Source: Lagopus muta (taxonomy: Eukaryota > Chordata > Aves > Galliformes > Phasianidae). From it: a stretch of 64,000 nucleotides of DNA. Below the pieces are notes generated by a model. That model had not been told where the DNA came from. It searched no databases and saw nothing but the letters and a program-made list of their open reading frames with translations. Below are positions 1 through 19,080 of this stretch, piece after piece (position 1 is the first letter of the stretch; the number at the start of each line of letters is the position of its first letter). Position numbers and translations under genes: made by a program. The stretch covers positions 24,961,001 through 25,025,000 of the forward strand of contig NC_064437.1 of assembly GCF_023343835.1 (NCBI RefSeq), in the 5' to 3' direction.

Positions 1-3000
1 GTTGTTGGGAATGCTTGAGCTGTCCCAAGGTCCCCATGCTCAACATTCACAGCTGTAACACTGCTGGCACTTCTCAAACACCAGACCACTCCTCGCCCAC
101 GTATGGGACACTCGCTGTGAACCAGCAGGTGAAGCAGTCATAAGTATATTTTGCCTTAGCAAAATCAAAAGGTGGAAAAGGAGAAGAAAACATGAAGGTA
201 GGTGTGATTCATTTTCCAGTGGTTGGAGCTTTTTGGGACTCTGGGTGTTCCCACACAATGCTGTTAGGTGGTATCGTTACCAAACTTGGGGTCACTGGTC
301 TTGCTTTGAAAATCAGGAGGCAATTAAAAGCAAAAGTCTGGGTGTGTGTGGGTGCACACTGGTATAACACAGAGACCTTAAAGAACAACATCAGATCCCA
401 AACTGAACCACAGCTTTGGAATGCCAGCACTTACACCCACAGTGATTCACTCACCCAACGCCTCAACTGCACAAACATTCATTCTGCATGTGTTAATGGC
501 ACGTGCCCAAACCAGGGCTGCTGTGAGCCACAGAAGTATGAAAATGAAAATAAAGGCCGTGGAGGGACATCCCATGAGCTGTGCAGTGGATTTCAGGCTG
601 GATGTGTCAGCCCACATTGCTCACTATTACCATGAGCACATACATTCTGGAGGCCTTTCAGCTGCCATCTCACCTGCAGTCATCTCGGGGATAAAATTGC
701 AGAGAGAGAGAAAAAGAAGATCATAGAATCACAGAATGCCCTGGGTTGAAAAGGACCACAGTGATCATCTAATTTCAACCCCCTGCTATGTGCAGGGTCA
801 CCAACCAGCAGACCAGGCTGCCCAGAGCCACATCCAGCCTGGCCTTGAATGCCTTCAGGCATGGGGCATCCACAACCTCCTTGGGCAACCTGTTCCAGTG
901 ATGAGGTTTAAGTAAATTGTTGGGAAGTTGAAGTCTAAAGTGGAAATAGATGAGACATTAAGCAGTTTTTACAAGCGGAGGGAAGTATTTTCCTGCTATT
1001 TTTTATCTCCCTGGCTTGAATGAACCTGCATCGTGCGGCTGCAGAGATTTATACTCACAGCTCCTAAGCACCAGTGCTTGTTCAGGGTCTGTATAATTCC
1101 AGCCCTCTTATTCACTCGCCTTCTAAAGACCTCATGTAAATATTTATCTTCGCTGCCTGTCCACGCTGCTGAACCCGAGCTGTTAAACACAGTTATCTCT
1201 GCGTCATTCTTATCTGTGATCCCTGCCAGTATTGGGAGCTGTGAGTAGCGAGCGGCTCCCTTAAACGTCCCATGAATGAACAGGGAAAAACAGCAATGAG
1301 AGGGGAAGAATACCTTAAAAAACAAGTGTGTGCACTGTCCATCAGCAGGAAAGGTTATTATATGTGTTGTTTTCCACCTTGGCTTGACCAAGGCGATCCC
1401 ACACCTCCGTAGCTCCAGAATTCTCATCTCAGGTACAGCAGGGAGCAGAAATTCCCAAGGAGAGAGCAACGGGATGGAAGCTCTGATATAATCCTCTCTT
1501 ATAAGGCAGAACTGGCATGCAGGAGCCATAGCAGCACTTAACGGATAAGGCAGTGGGTCCATCTGCACTCGGTCCATCTTCTCTCATTTCTCTCCGTTAA
1601 ATTTCTCAGGAGGGCAGTGCAATCCCGTTATCCAATAAGTTGCCCACTGGTAGCTGGATTTTCATTGAGAGACATCTGTCACAGACCTGGGGCCTGGGAG
1701 GTGCGGGTCATTTTGCAGCATCTTTGTTTTGATGCTTTCAGCGGATGTGGGCTTTTGTTCTTAAGTTCTTGGCTCAGAACTGCAATGGGGTGTGATACAG
1801 CGCTTCCCAAAGAGGCAGTTGCTGCAAGACAAACTCTGTGCACTCTTGGAGTTCTGTCAGCACATTTCTAACTTCTTTTAGCATGCCCTTAATGGCACCA
1901 GCACTTGGGACTACCTAACTTTCTGTATTCACAGTTTGGAAAGAACTGATGGAACAGTCACGACAGCAGCCCTACAAGTGCCCCCCTCTGGCTCGGAGCT
2001 TACCATAAACTAAGCCAACCAATATCCCTGTCAGTTTCAGTGGGGAAGAATTAGCAGCTCCAACTCACCAGTGACCACAGTAGAGTTGTTTGTTTTTTTT
2101 TTTCCCCTTTTCCCTGGATTAAAATTTGTCACGGAGCAAACAGGAGCAAACAGAATCACATTGGAGAAGTAGAACAAATGGCACCTGGCCAGTGATCAGG
2201 CTCGCAGGGGGAAAAAAATCTGGTGTAAATAAAGTGTAAACAGCTTTTGCATAACACTGGATTAATGATCTTTTTTTTTTTTTTCTTTTCAATGGCATTG
2301 GGGTTGGAGAGATGCACTGTGTGTGCTGGGACTTCTCCCTTCTCCAACTAATAAATGCCAGCTCTGAAATGAAGGGCTCGCCAGCCCCGCCAGCACAGCT
2401 CTGCTGAAGCAGCAGCGTTTCACGCAGGCCTTTGGAAGAGGAACAAATGTCTGGAGCATTCCTGGACCAACCCTCAGAGCCATCCTCCAGACAGGGATCG
2501 CCATCAGGGTGCCCAGGTTCCATTGTGCACCTCCAGTCCCATCCACCTGCCTTTCATCTTGTTGTTGTTGGCTCAAATTTTGATGGCGGCGATGCAGAGC
2601 TCGCCTCCCATCCCCCAGCACTTTCACACCCTGCATATTTTAACTCTGCTTCTCCAATAACTCATCCGTGCTGCCCGCCTCTCCTCCCGCCCCGTTCCAG
2701 GTCGGTGCAGAGCATCTCACCCTGCAGCACGACTCTTTCCTGGTTTCCCAGCTGGGTGTGCTTAATGCCTTTGATGTCACCAGGCTTAGAAACCAGCAGT
2801 CTCTGAAGAGCAGTTTTCTGGATGATTTCCACCTGTTTTCCTGTTCTTTTGTTCCCCTTTTGCCAGTGGGCTGTTGAATTTGCACCTTAATCCCAAAGAT
2901 GATGGTAATTAAAAACTTAAGTCTACATAAACAGATGCAAATACATTAAGGAGGCGAGGAGCTGAATTAGAGGCTAATCCCAATGGGGCAGTGAAAGCAA

Positions 3001-3754
3001 AGGGGACAGTAATTCTTCCCGTCTGTTATTTCACCTGTCCCTGTGGCGGGAGCAGGAGATGCCCAGGGCTGTGCTGCTGGGTCTGGGGATGGGACATGCA
3101 CCCCAAAGTGTGGGATCACATCACCCATCTCCACAACACGTCTCCCAGCTCCCCAGGCATGTCAGCAGCCATCATTCCGTGCGGTTGTGGTGCTCCTTTC
3201 TTCACCTGCAGAGGAGAGGACTCCAGAAGCACAACAGAAATGGCTTCAGCCTTGAGTCCACCGTTGTACAGACCTGAGTTTGAAGAGCAGGGAATTAAAA
3301 TGTATTCAGCAGGGGAAAAGAAAAGTGGTTTTATTCCCTGTTTGCTGAGCTGTACAAGCGCCCACGTGCCTCACCTGTGTCCTGAATTGCCATCTAAGGC
3401 TGTGCTTGCAAGGAAGCTCTCAGTAGGCATCTCCAGAAGTGCACTCAGGATTGCCAAGGATCCCAAAGTAAGGCTGTAGGACTGAAATCCTTCATTTTTA
3501 TGAGCTGGAAGTGATAAGGCTGTGAACTGAATTATACCGGTGCCATGACGTGATCCACGCGTGGGTTGGTATTGATTACCCAGCAATACAGATTGATGGC
3601 AGATGCTGATTCAAAGCCTGGCTGCTGGATAGCTGGGTGTGTGTTGATCAGTTAAAGCATTGCTGTGATTCACCATATTTATTTAAGGCTGGAATTCACT
3701 TCTATCCCCGCGGCGTTGCTTACACCTCTAAAATCAAGTCTTGGTTTTTTTCAG
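1..3754 (+). other. ACBD6 intron
   Basis: No exon was recognised here. It holds a CR1 fragment (about 722-905), T runs near 2091 and 2271, and otherwise unique sequence. The stop-free stretches carry no recognisable domain. Confidence 0.6.
722..905 (-). repeat. CR1 LINE 3' fragment
   Basis: It begins with the reverse complement of the CR1 ATTCTATGA-type tail (TCATAGAATCACAGAATG). The CR1 block that reads 'accaggctgcccagagcc' follows on the plus strand. The copy is short and 5'-truncated, on the minus strand. Edges are approximate. Confidence 0.85.
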
Positions 3755-3785
3755 GACGGGGAAGGCCAGACTGCACTCCATTACG
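3755..3785 (+). CDS. ACBD6: ACBD6 penultimate exon (31 bp)
   Basis: A very short exon between a T-rich acceptor (TTTTTTTCAG) and a canonical GTAAG donor. It encodes DGEGQTALHY of the last ankyrin repeat. It is in phase 0 at its start and leaves one base for the next exon. It is too short for ORF callers; the match to the ankyrin consensus and the correct phase with the next exon carry the call. Confidence 0.9.
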
Positions 3786-6222
3786 GTAAGCTGCCCTTCA
3801 GCTCTGTTGTTCCCTTTTAGCAGGATGGATTTGCAGCTGGAGCAAATCACCTCTGTACATAACAGCAAATTTCAGCAGCAGCATTAGTAGGAAGGATGGA
3901 TTTGATTAACCAATGGCAAAGCCCATGAGCAGTGTGATGCTAACCTCCGGGTGTCCTGGTTACAAACCAGTTTGGTGCCAGCTGGGAGCACGACGGATCT
4001 ACTACCAAACCAGGCAGAGTGAAGTTACAGCTTGTCTCACTCCTGCAGCTACGTGCTAATTAAATACAAGATTTTATAGCAATCCTTTTAATTGAAAGAG
4101 TGTTCTATCTCTAAATGAGAAAAGTAGAGAGACTTAAGTGACACACGCAGTGCTGATATGCAGGGAATAGGGAAAAAAAATTATCTCCATCGTAATTTGT
4201 TCCAAAATTAAGGCATGTCCAGTTATTATTTTATACTCTCTCTCAGTGGCTGTCACTGTGTAATTAAGAGCACACTTGTCATTCTGAAGTGTTTGTGCCT
4301 CTCTCTGATCTCTCCACAAGGACATTAGCAGGATGGCAATATTGCTCTGTAGTCCATCAGCCCGAGACACAGCATTTGGATCTGGATCTAAACGGCCAGA
4401 TTCCCAGGCCCCTGAACCAAGGCTGTAATTACAGTAATGTGTGAATGGTCCCCGTGTGATCTTTCCTGTAGGACACTTCATTTTCCAACTTGTTATCGTT
4501 CTGGCTGAGGTGGGAAATCTGCCGCGTCGGTGCTGCGGTGTTTGGTGATCAGCTGATTTAATTCACATGATCTCTGCAGTCATTTCTCCCACCCACCCAA
4601 GCAGCCTGTGGGACGCCTCTCCAGGTGCCAACGCTCCCAAACTGCAGGCGCTTTCCTTCCCCGTTCCGTTCCATAGCAGATCTGCTCACACACCACCCAG
4701 ATCTCAAACACAGCCTTGAGTTAATCGTTCCCATCCAGGCGGCCTGAGGCTGAGACTTGCTGAAGATGTCCTGATGCAAGCACTTTGTAACCAAGTTGCT
4801 CACTGCAGCACGGAATGAAGCCTCCCCTTTTGTCAGAGGACTTTCCGGGAAGGGTTAACCCCCACGAGAGGCTGCTTTTAGGGTGCATCCATCCCTTTTT
4901 ATGAGCGAGCGTGCCCTGACAGCTGTCCTTGTGGCGACAGCTCTCCTGATTACAGCCGGCCTCGAACCGCGGGCTGCGCCGGGTGATAAATTCTGCCTCC
5001 TTCTGCCCGCTGCTGACCCTGGGTTTAATCGGAGGTTAAGCGGAGGCCAGCGCTCAGCCTCATCCCGAAGGCTCTGCTCGCCTTTGGGACCCGGGTCCTG
5101 CTAAATGGCCTCCCATCTCCTCGCCTCCATCCATCCTCCCGCCCTCTGGGAATACCCAACTCATCCCACTGCAGCTCCCAGAGGAAATCAAGGCTTCTCG
5201 GAGCGCTGGCGGCCACGTGGCTGCACGGTGGGCAGGCTGTGCGTCCTCACGGGCGCTCCGTCTTCCTTGGAAAGAGCCATCTGTTCGGCTCGGTGCGGAG
5301 GGAGGGGAAATAAATAAAAAAAAAAATAGGAGAGAGAAAGAAATTCATCATCCGAACCCTGAGGATTAATGGAGTCACCAGGCGAACTGAGCTGAATGGA
5401 AATTCATCTTCACCCGTGCCGGTGTCAGGAGTGCCGCTCCGGCCCTTGACAAATAGATGTGCCCAGGGTGCCATAAATCCGGTGGTGAGGCTGCTCTGTG
5501 GGGACACTGCCCCTGTGGGGACACGGCAACCAGCCAGGGCTCACAGGAGCGGGGTGAGGGTGGGCACCGTGCTTATAGGGTTGGGCTGCAGTTCCCTGGC
5601 TGCCCTGGAAATCCCCTCTTTGCAGCCACCTCTCTGTTCGGTCCCTCCCACATCCCTGCTTCATTATAGAACGGTAGAACCACAGGACAGCTTGGGTAGG
5701 AAGGGAACTCAACGGCCATCGGGTTCCAACTCCCTGCCGTGGGCATGGTTGCCAACCTCTAGACGAGCATCATCCCCTTCCCTTCCTCCTTTTCTTTTTA
5801 TCTTTTTCTATATAAGCTTCAATCACACCTTGCCTTTATTTTAATTAAACTTTGCCGCTCGTCGCTTCGGGTCAGCGCAAAACTGCCGAGTAATGCAAAA
5901 GATCCTCTGATTACAACATTTAACAGCACAAAAGAGTTAGTTGGTTATATTGTAAAAGGACCTGAGATATAATTAAAACCAAAGAGGCACCGATCCGGCA
6001 GGAAGCAGCCCTGCAAGCAGCCCAGGGCCGAGGTCTGACCCTGCTCTTTCTCCCTCCCTCCCCACAGCCTCCGCCTGTGAGTTTTCTGACATCGTGGAGC
6101 TGCTGCTGCAATCCGGAGCCGACCCCACGCTGCGGGACAAGGAGGGCTGCCTGCCAGAGGAGGTGACAGACTGTAAGGCCATCACCTCGGCCCTGCAGCG
6201 GCACACAGCAGGCAAGGTGTAG
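3755..6222 (+). CDS. ACBD6: ACBD6, last two coding exons (partial gene)
   Basis: C-terminal end of acyl-CoA-binding domain-containing protein 6, joined from 3755-3785 and 6068-6222. The family has an N-terminal acyl-CoA-binding domain and C-terminal ankyrin repeats, binds long-chain acyl-CoA and is linked to N-myristoylation. The joined exons read EGQTALHYASACEF, then DIVELLLQSGADPTLRD, a classic ankyrin repeat, and end QRHTAGKV-stop, close to the human C-terminus as I recall it. The phases fit: the first exon ends with one base of an Ala codon and the second supplies two. The acyl-CoA-binding domain and the first ankyrin repeat lie upstream of the window. The gene runs convergently towards LHX4. 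Identification is from remembered protein sequence, not a search. Confidence 0.93.
3786..6067 (+). other. ACBD6 last intron
   Basis: No exon is seen. There is a decayed CR1 3' end near 5664-5775. A well-kept AT-rich block at about 5790-5990, with TTTTAATTAAAC and ATAATTAAAACC, could be a conserved non-coding element. The rest is unique GC-rich sequence. Confidence 0.55.
5664..5775 (-). repeat. CR1 LINE 3' fragment (decayed)
   Basis: Tail-proximal CR1 sequence read in reverse (tatagaacggtagaaccaca, then aactccctgccgtggg). It is short and diverged; edges are approximate. Confidence 0.65.
6068..6222 (+). CDS. ACBD6: ACBD6 terminal coding exon
   Basis: It follows the acceptor CTCCCCACAG and opens with two bases completing an Ala codon, then SACEFSDIVELLLQSGADP. 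It ends with TAG at 6220-6222. It holds the second half of the final ankyrin repeat and a short polar tail. Confidence 0.93.
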
Positions 6223-6500
6223 CCGTGCCACGCGGCCGGATGGATACCATCGTGCAGCAAAGCCCTGCTCTCCTCCAAGCAGGCTGCGGGTCAGGGTTTT
6301 GCATGCTCTGACATCTAGCAGTATTCCGGGGTAAGGAGAGGGGACAGGACTTGGATAGGTCCCTGTGTTTTAGTGCACACTGCCGGGGAGGGCTGCTGGC
6401 ACAGCCAGGGCCATGGGGTTGCATTACGGTTTGGGTTTTTTTTTTCTCTTGGGTCCAAGCAAAACATTATAAATAAAACAAGCACAGTGTTGGGACGGTG
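6223..6500 (+). other. ACBD6: ACBD6 3' untranslated region with poly(A) signal
   Basis: AATAAA lies at 6472-6477 in a short AT-rich patch about 250 bases after the stop, so the transcript probably ends near 6490-6500. No better signal is seen nearby on this strand. Confidence 0.7.
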
Positions 6501-6519
6501 TCTCTGCGTGCTTCTCTTG

Positions 6520-6630
6520 CAGGGAGGAACTTGAGGGCTCTGAGGGACGTGGTCATTGGGCAGGGTGGGGATGGGGTGATGGATGGACTGGATGATCCAA
6601 AGGTCTTCTCCAACCTTAATGAGCAACTTG
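6520..6630 (+). repeat. CR1 LINE 3' fragment (decayed)
   Basis: Forward CR1 tail-proximal sequence: ggacgtggtcattgggcagg, then ggatgatccaaaggtcttct and ccaaccttaatga. It lies just downstream of the ACBD6 poly(A) signal. Edges are approximate. Confidence 0.7.
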
Positions 6631-7890
6631 GTTCCTGGGATGCTGTAGGGATGGGAGATACCATCCTCTGTCCTGCATCCATCTGTCTGCCCCCAGATGA
6701 GGGCTGATAACATCTGTGGCAGTAAGAACTGCCAACACCAGGTCCTCCTGCAGTGCACCCACTTCTGGGCTGATGCTGATGGCGTTTGGCAGCCAACACC
6801 GTGGCACAGCATTGCCCACGAGCACAGGGCAGGCTCAGCAGCAGTGATGGGCTGTGTATTCCTTTGTGCCTTTCCTCAACAGATTCCAACACTTAGGGTC
6901 ACTTGCAGCCCTTGCAGGAGGTGTTGGGTCAATGGCAAGGACAAGTCAGCCCGCTGTGTCTGCTGCATCACTTTGGATGCACCTACGACAGCCCAGCGTT
7001 GCATCAGCAAACCCACTGTAGCCAAAATGCTAATTCACAGTGTGAACCAGCACCCGGTGGGAAGGCAGGGGGGACCAACTGTACCTCTCACAGCCCCCAA
7101 TGTGAAGGGAACTTTGGCTCAATGGGCAATAAAACGCCCTCTTACAGCCGGGATAGAAGCAGTGGCATTGAGGCCCCTGCTTTCAGGGAGCACATGTGGG
7201 GCTCGGCACGCAGCCCTGGAGATGTTTATAGCACTTTAGGTCTGTTTGTGAGTTTGGAGCCTTTCCAAAAAAAACCAGGAGGGGGGGGGGTAAAATGAGA
7301 AAGACATATATTATTGTTTATAATCTGCTTTATTCAGCCAAACCTTTCCCCAACAGCCTTGCGGATTGCTGCTTAAATCCCCCGGTGCCTTTAACTACCG
7401 ATACAGAAAGTGGTTAATGTGCATTCGGGCTAAGCTTGGCATCTACTCCAGGAAATCACTTTAATTGAGAAGCATTAAATGTTAAAATGATTAAAATATA
7501 TAAAGCCAACACACCGGTGCCCACGGCGGGGCTCAGCACCCAGCACGCCTCACCTGAGCAAGCTCAGAGCTGAGGTCCCCCCATCTTGGAACAGTCCCTT
7601 AGGGCACAGGGGGAGCAGTGGCAGGGATGGAAATGCCCACTGCAAAGCATGGAGGTGTACCAGCTCCGTGTCAGGCTGCTGGGACTGCTGTCACCCCATC
7701 CGCAGCTCGGTGGGATCATTATGGAGCCATAATCGCTCCATCTCCCTCCTGGACCAAAGTACCGCAGGCTTCACTTCACCCAAATTACCTGAGGGGCTGC
7801 AAAACGGCCCCATGTGGGGACAGAGCAGGTGATACCACTGCCCTCCCACCCCCAGTGGGGAAGAAGAGCCCAGAGACAGCAGCTGCAGAT
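6631..7890. other. Intergenic region between ACBD6 and LHX4 3' ends
   Basis: About 1.3 kb separating two convergent genes. It holds a G run near 7281-7290 and an AT-rich islet at 7290-7520 that could be conserved non-coding DNA. No exon was found. Confidence 0.5.
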
Positions 7891-9134
7891 GAGACCCGAA
7901 TTTATTGACATCGTGTGCCCTCGACGCGGCAGGGACCGTACACAGCTCATGCCATGGCACAGGAGGCAGGGTACAAAGCAGCATCCCACAGACAGGGTGT
8001 GTGGGGGGGGTCGTGTCTCCCCAAAGACACGGCAATAAATAAGATTTTAGTCTTTAAATTTTTTTATTGTTTTCTTTTTTTTTTCCTCCCCCCCCTTTTC
8101 CCAGCAAACAAGACTCACTTTCTGGAACTGTACAACATTTACAAGGGGAGGGGAGGACGTTTGGCTGCATCGGATGGGGACGGTGAGCAAGCAGGGACTG
8201 CTGCAGGGACAGCCCCCACCCCCACCCCGTGTCCCCTCCCTGTGCCACCCGGGGGCTGGGGGCTTGGCACAGAGCAGCACCGGGGAGGGCACAGCTGGGG
8301 GCGCACAGGTGCAGCTGGGCAGTCCTGCAGCACCAACGCACCCAGCCGGGGGACAGCCTGCCCAGCATCGAGCTTTCTCACTTGATTTCACGTTTATTTG
8401 TAATTCCCTTCGCTTTCGGCCGCGGGCAGCAGCCAGTACAGCCTGATGTCACCGAACGCCCCCGATCAGGCAAGTCCCCGAGCACGGACCCTTTTTCCCC
8501 ACCGTTTTGGGGAATGTTTTTGCAATATCCTGCAGCAGAGGCTCACCCCACGCTCCCAGTCATCTTTCCCCGTGTTCCAGCCCCAGCTTGGCCGTGCCCT
8601 CGGTCTCTCAGCCTCGAGGCTTTTCTTCCTGCTGCAATCCCTCCCCTCCAGCCAGCGAGGTGCAGCGCTGCACCGTAAGCACTCCTGCACGCCCGGGGAT
8701 AAATCACGGCCCTGCAGCCGCAGCGCGACAGCCCCGCTCCCACCCGCCCAGCGCCGCAGCCAGCAGCCAGCACGGCCCCTGGGCCGGGAGAAACGCTCTG
8801 AAACGAACCCTTCTGCCATAAAGGCTTTGCCATCCCTGATTGTCCTCCCCTCCTGCGCACGTGGCTCTCCGCCGACCAGGAGGGACGAGACGGGGTGACC
8901 CCAACATCCTCGCCGTGCTGTGCGCCCACACCTCCCTTGTGCTTACACATCCAAAGGCACCCGCCCCATCCCGAGCCCCGGACATCGCCGATGCCCCAAG
9001 GATGGGCGCCGAGCCCCCACGGATCCCTCCGGCTCCTCTTCCCACGGGAAATCCTGGCACCATCTCGCACCTCCGGCGCTGCGCTTGCGGGCTGGGGGAG
9101 CACGCAGGGAGCCAGGGCGGGGGGCGTGCGGCGC
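7890..9134 (-). other. LHX4: LHX4 3' untranslated region (extent uncertain)
   Basis: Reverse-strand AATAAA signals lie at 8393-8398, 8063-8068 and 7901-7906, so the 3' UTR may be about 0.75 to 1.25 kb. I cannot tell which is used. The GC-rich stop-free frames that cross this stretch show no domain. Confidence 0.5.
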
Positions 9135-16162
<7,028 letters not shown>

Positions 16163-16377
16163 TTTATTGGCCCGGGGGCGGCGGAGGGGAGAGAAGAGGG
16201 CAAGGAGAGGGCGGCGGGCCGGCCCCCGGCCGCAGGCAGCACCGGTTCCAGCAGCAGCAGAGCCGAGCCCCAGCCGTGCTGTACCGTGCCGGTGCCGGTG
16301 CCGGCCCGGGCGCGGCGCCGCAGCTGTGCCGCCAGCACCGCCCGCCTCCCATTCATTCCCCCTGCGGGGAGCGCGCC

Positions 16378-16385
16378 TGACGTCA
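16378..16385. promoter_or_regulatory. CRE palindrome in LHX4 promoter
   Basis: A perfect TGACGTCA, the CREB/ATF consensus, inside the CpG island next to GC boxes. Use in vivo is inferred. Confidence 0.5.
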
Positions 16386-16850
16386 CCGCCCGCAGGGGGC
16401 CGGGGGCGGGGCCTGCAGCCCTCCGCCAATCCCCGCACGCCGCACGCCGCGGGGGGCGGGGTCTGAGAGCTGGAGGGGCAGGGCTTCGTGGCTGATGGGC
16501 GTGGTCTGCGTGAAAGGGGCGTGGTCTGGCGGCGCCACGCCTCAGGACTCCGGAGGCTGCGGAGCGTGGTTGGCGTTATCGCGACACGGGGCTGTCGTGA
16601 CATAGCTCTGTTCAACAGTGCCGGTGCAGAGAGGCAGAGCGGAGATTGGGGCCGTTCGGTGCTGGTGAACCGGGCGCGGGGAAGCCGAAATCCCCCCAAA
16701 TCCCCCGCGGGGCACGAGGCTCCTGCACCGAGACCCATCCCGGCAGCACGGATCCTGCCCGCAGCACGGCCGGTGCTGAGCAGCTCTCTGCGGGTCGGGA
16801 AGAGCGATCCCGGAGCGTTGGGACATACGGACAGACGGACGCACGGACAT

Positions 16851-18649
16851 CTCTTTTCCCCATCCCCTACCCAAGCCATTCCCCAAACGCCACTGCCGGA
16901 GTCAGCGCGCTATGTCCGGCAGGCTCCGATGGATCCTTCTGGCCCAACGAATCCCCTTCTCCCGTGAGGGTTCCGTTCTCATTCATCTTTCTGCTCCGCA
17001 CATCGGTACAGACCTCCCCTATCGCCATCCGCATCGCCCATCCCTGCACAACGCGGCTCCCCCTGACCCCCGCAGCACCTTTCCGCACCGCCCCTATCCT
17101 CGCCCCTCTCCGTCCCCTCCGGCACGTTCCCTCGCCCATCTATTCCCGGCTGTGCTGCTCTTCGGTCGGCTTTGGGTTTCGTTCCCCCCCGGTGCCCTGA
17201 GAGGGCGTCAGGTTTGCAGAAACCCATCCCCTCCACGCTGCCCTAACTGGGAAGGGGGGATCCGGATTCTCGCATCCTACACCCACCCCCGTTGCATGGA
17301 GAAATCACAGAGCGGGCACTTACCGGCGGCTGGAGAACGCGGGGAGTGCCAAGCAGGGCGCTGTTAATTTTAATTGGGAATTAGCAGACACGAAGGGTGT
17401 CCCCCACCCCTCCCAGCCCCGCGATTTTGTGGCCGGAGAGACGCTCCTGCCCGCATCGAGGAGGGAAAGGAAAGAGGGGAGAAAGGGAGCGGCGGGCAGC
17501 AGCGAGCCGGGGGGGGGCGGCTGGCCCAGGAAAATTAAATTGCACTTGAGGGCAAATTCTATTAGGGAATAGCGACTGTCTCCCATCAGCCTGCGCCATT
17601 TGGGTAATTACCGGCGATGGGAAGGGGCGGCCCCGGGGGGAAGAAGCAGCACGGCCCCCCCCCCCCTTCCCCGGATCTCAGCCCACCTGTGAGCACTGCA
17701 CAACGCGGTGCTGCCCCACCGCATCGGGTGCCCATCGGTGTGTGTGGGGGGGTCCCCAGCTCTGCCCCCTCCGCATGCATCGGGCCAGCACCAAACAGGA
17801 TTACGGAAAGTCTATTTACGGGACTTCTCTTTTTCCTGTGTGCGTGGTGGCTTTTAGCTCCCAGCCCCGCAAATCTCCCCCCACGACGGCGATCTGGGCA
17901 GTCCCATCCCCCCCCCCCCAACCACCAGCGCATCCTATCTCCCACAATTGCTTTGGGGTCGGGGAGGGGGGGATGCAGAGGAGCATCTGCTTCCAGGAGA
18001 GGTGCACGGGGGAGAGGAGAGGGGGTTAAGGGATGCTGGGGACGGGCACCTCCCCCTCCAGGGAAATCAAGGAGAGGGAGGCAGCACGACAGACGATTTA
18101 TTTCAAGGGCAGGAGGATGGGCCCACAGAGCTGCCGGCCCTCTCCTCCCACCTGGGCGAAGTGAAGATATCAAGAAAATGGCTCCAAATCGGATTGACAC
18201 CCCCCTCACGCACACCCCTTAATAAAGTTTATTATCAGCCGGGCTCTAATCCCTTTAAATCCCCGCACGGGGGGCAGGGCTGGGATTAGGGGAGGGCTGC
18301 GTAATCCCAATGAATTTGTTACAGGGGGATTTAGGCAGCGCCAACGGAGCAGATGGCCGCAGCCTCAGAAAACAACCATTTTCCTTAATGATTCCTAACA
18401 AGGATAAAAAGGGCAGGGAGAAACGGGGCCAGCGGCCGGCCCAGGTCCCGGTCCCCGGGGATGCTCTTGCGTCCTGCCCAAGGCACAGCTGCAGCTCCAA
18501 CACTGGGGCAGGTTTATTGCCAGCTTCTTTCCTTGCGTCCCCGCCTCTGTAGGGGCCGTCCGACCACTTGGGGACACTGCAACCCCGGGGATGTAGGGCT
18601 GGGTATCATCCAGAGGCAAGAGAACAAAATAAGGGACAAGCCGACAGCA
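16851..18649. other. Intergenic region between LHX4 and QSOX1
   Basis: No gene was found. It holds two AT-rich islets in GC-rich DNA, about 17355-17620 (GTTAATTTTAATTGGGAATT; AAAATTAAATTGCACTTG; GGGTAATTACC) and about 18185-18415 (CTTAATAAAGTTTATTATC; CCCAATGAATTTGTTAC). They look like upstream regulatory elements of LHX4; this is inference. Confidence 0.5.
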
Positions 18650-19080
18650 CCATCGGCAAAAATAATTTATTCCACTAAGACAAGCAGAGAGCGAGCAATG
18701 AGACGGGGAGGGGAACAAAATGCTGAAACCCACCCCCAGTGCCCCCACAGGCAAAGGGGGAACAGCAGGGGGGGGAACCAACGCCATGCTCCTGGCCCCA
18801 GGAGCCTCCTGAACCAGGAGGCTGCCCCAGCACAGGACCAGGCTGCCCTGTCCCAAACCAGCCCAGTCCCTGCAGAGCGCAGTGGGGTGCCGGGACCCCA
18901 ACCAACATCAGCATCGCAGCCCCAGGAACGTGGCACACAAAGGAACAAGCCGCCCCCCACCCCCCTCAAAAAAAAAAAAAAACCAAAAAACAAAAACCAG
19001 CAGCAAAACTCCTGCCCTGTGAGGGCCGAGGGGAGTCCTGCAGCCAGAGGGGGGAGGGGGGGAAGGGTCCCACTTTGCTC
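18650..19080 (-). other. QSOX1: QSOX1 3' untranslated region with poly(A) signal
   Basis: Reverse-strand AATAAA at 18666-18671, about 410 bases after the stop, is a clear signal. A T run (13 or more, read on the minus strand) lies near 18968-18981. Confidence 0.75.

Noticed and set aside
17586-18222. Overlapping open frames of about 200 codons on both strands
   Set aside because: Low-complexity GC-rich composition, no domain, and they lie in the LHX4 upstream region.
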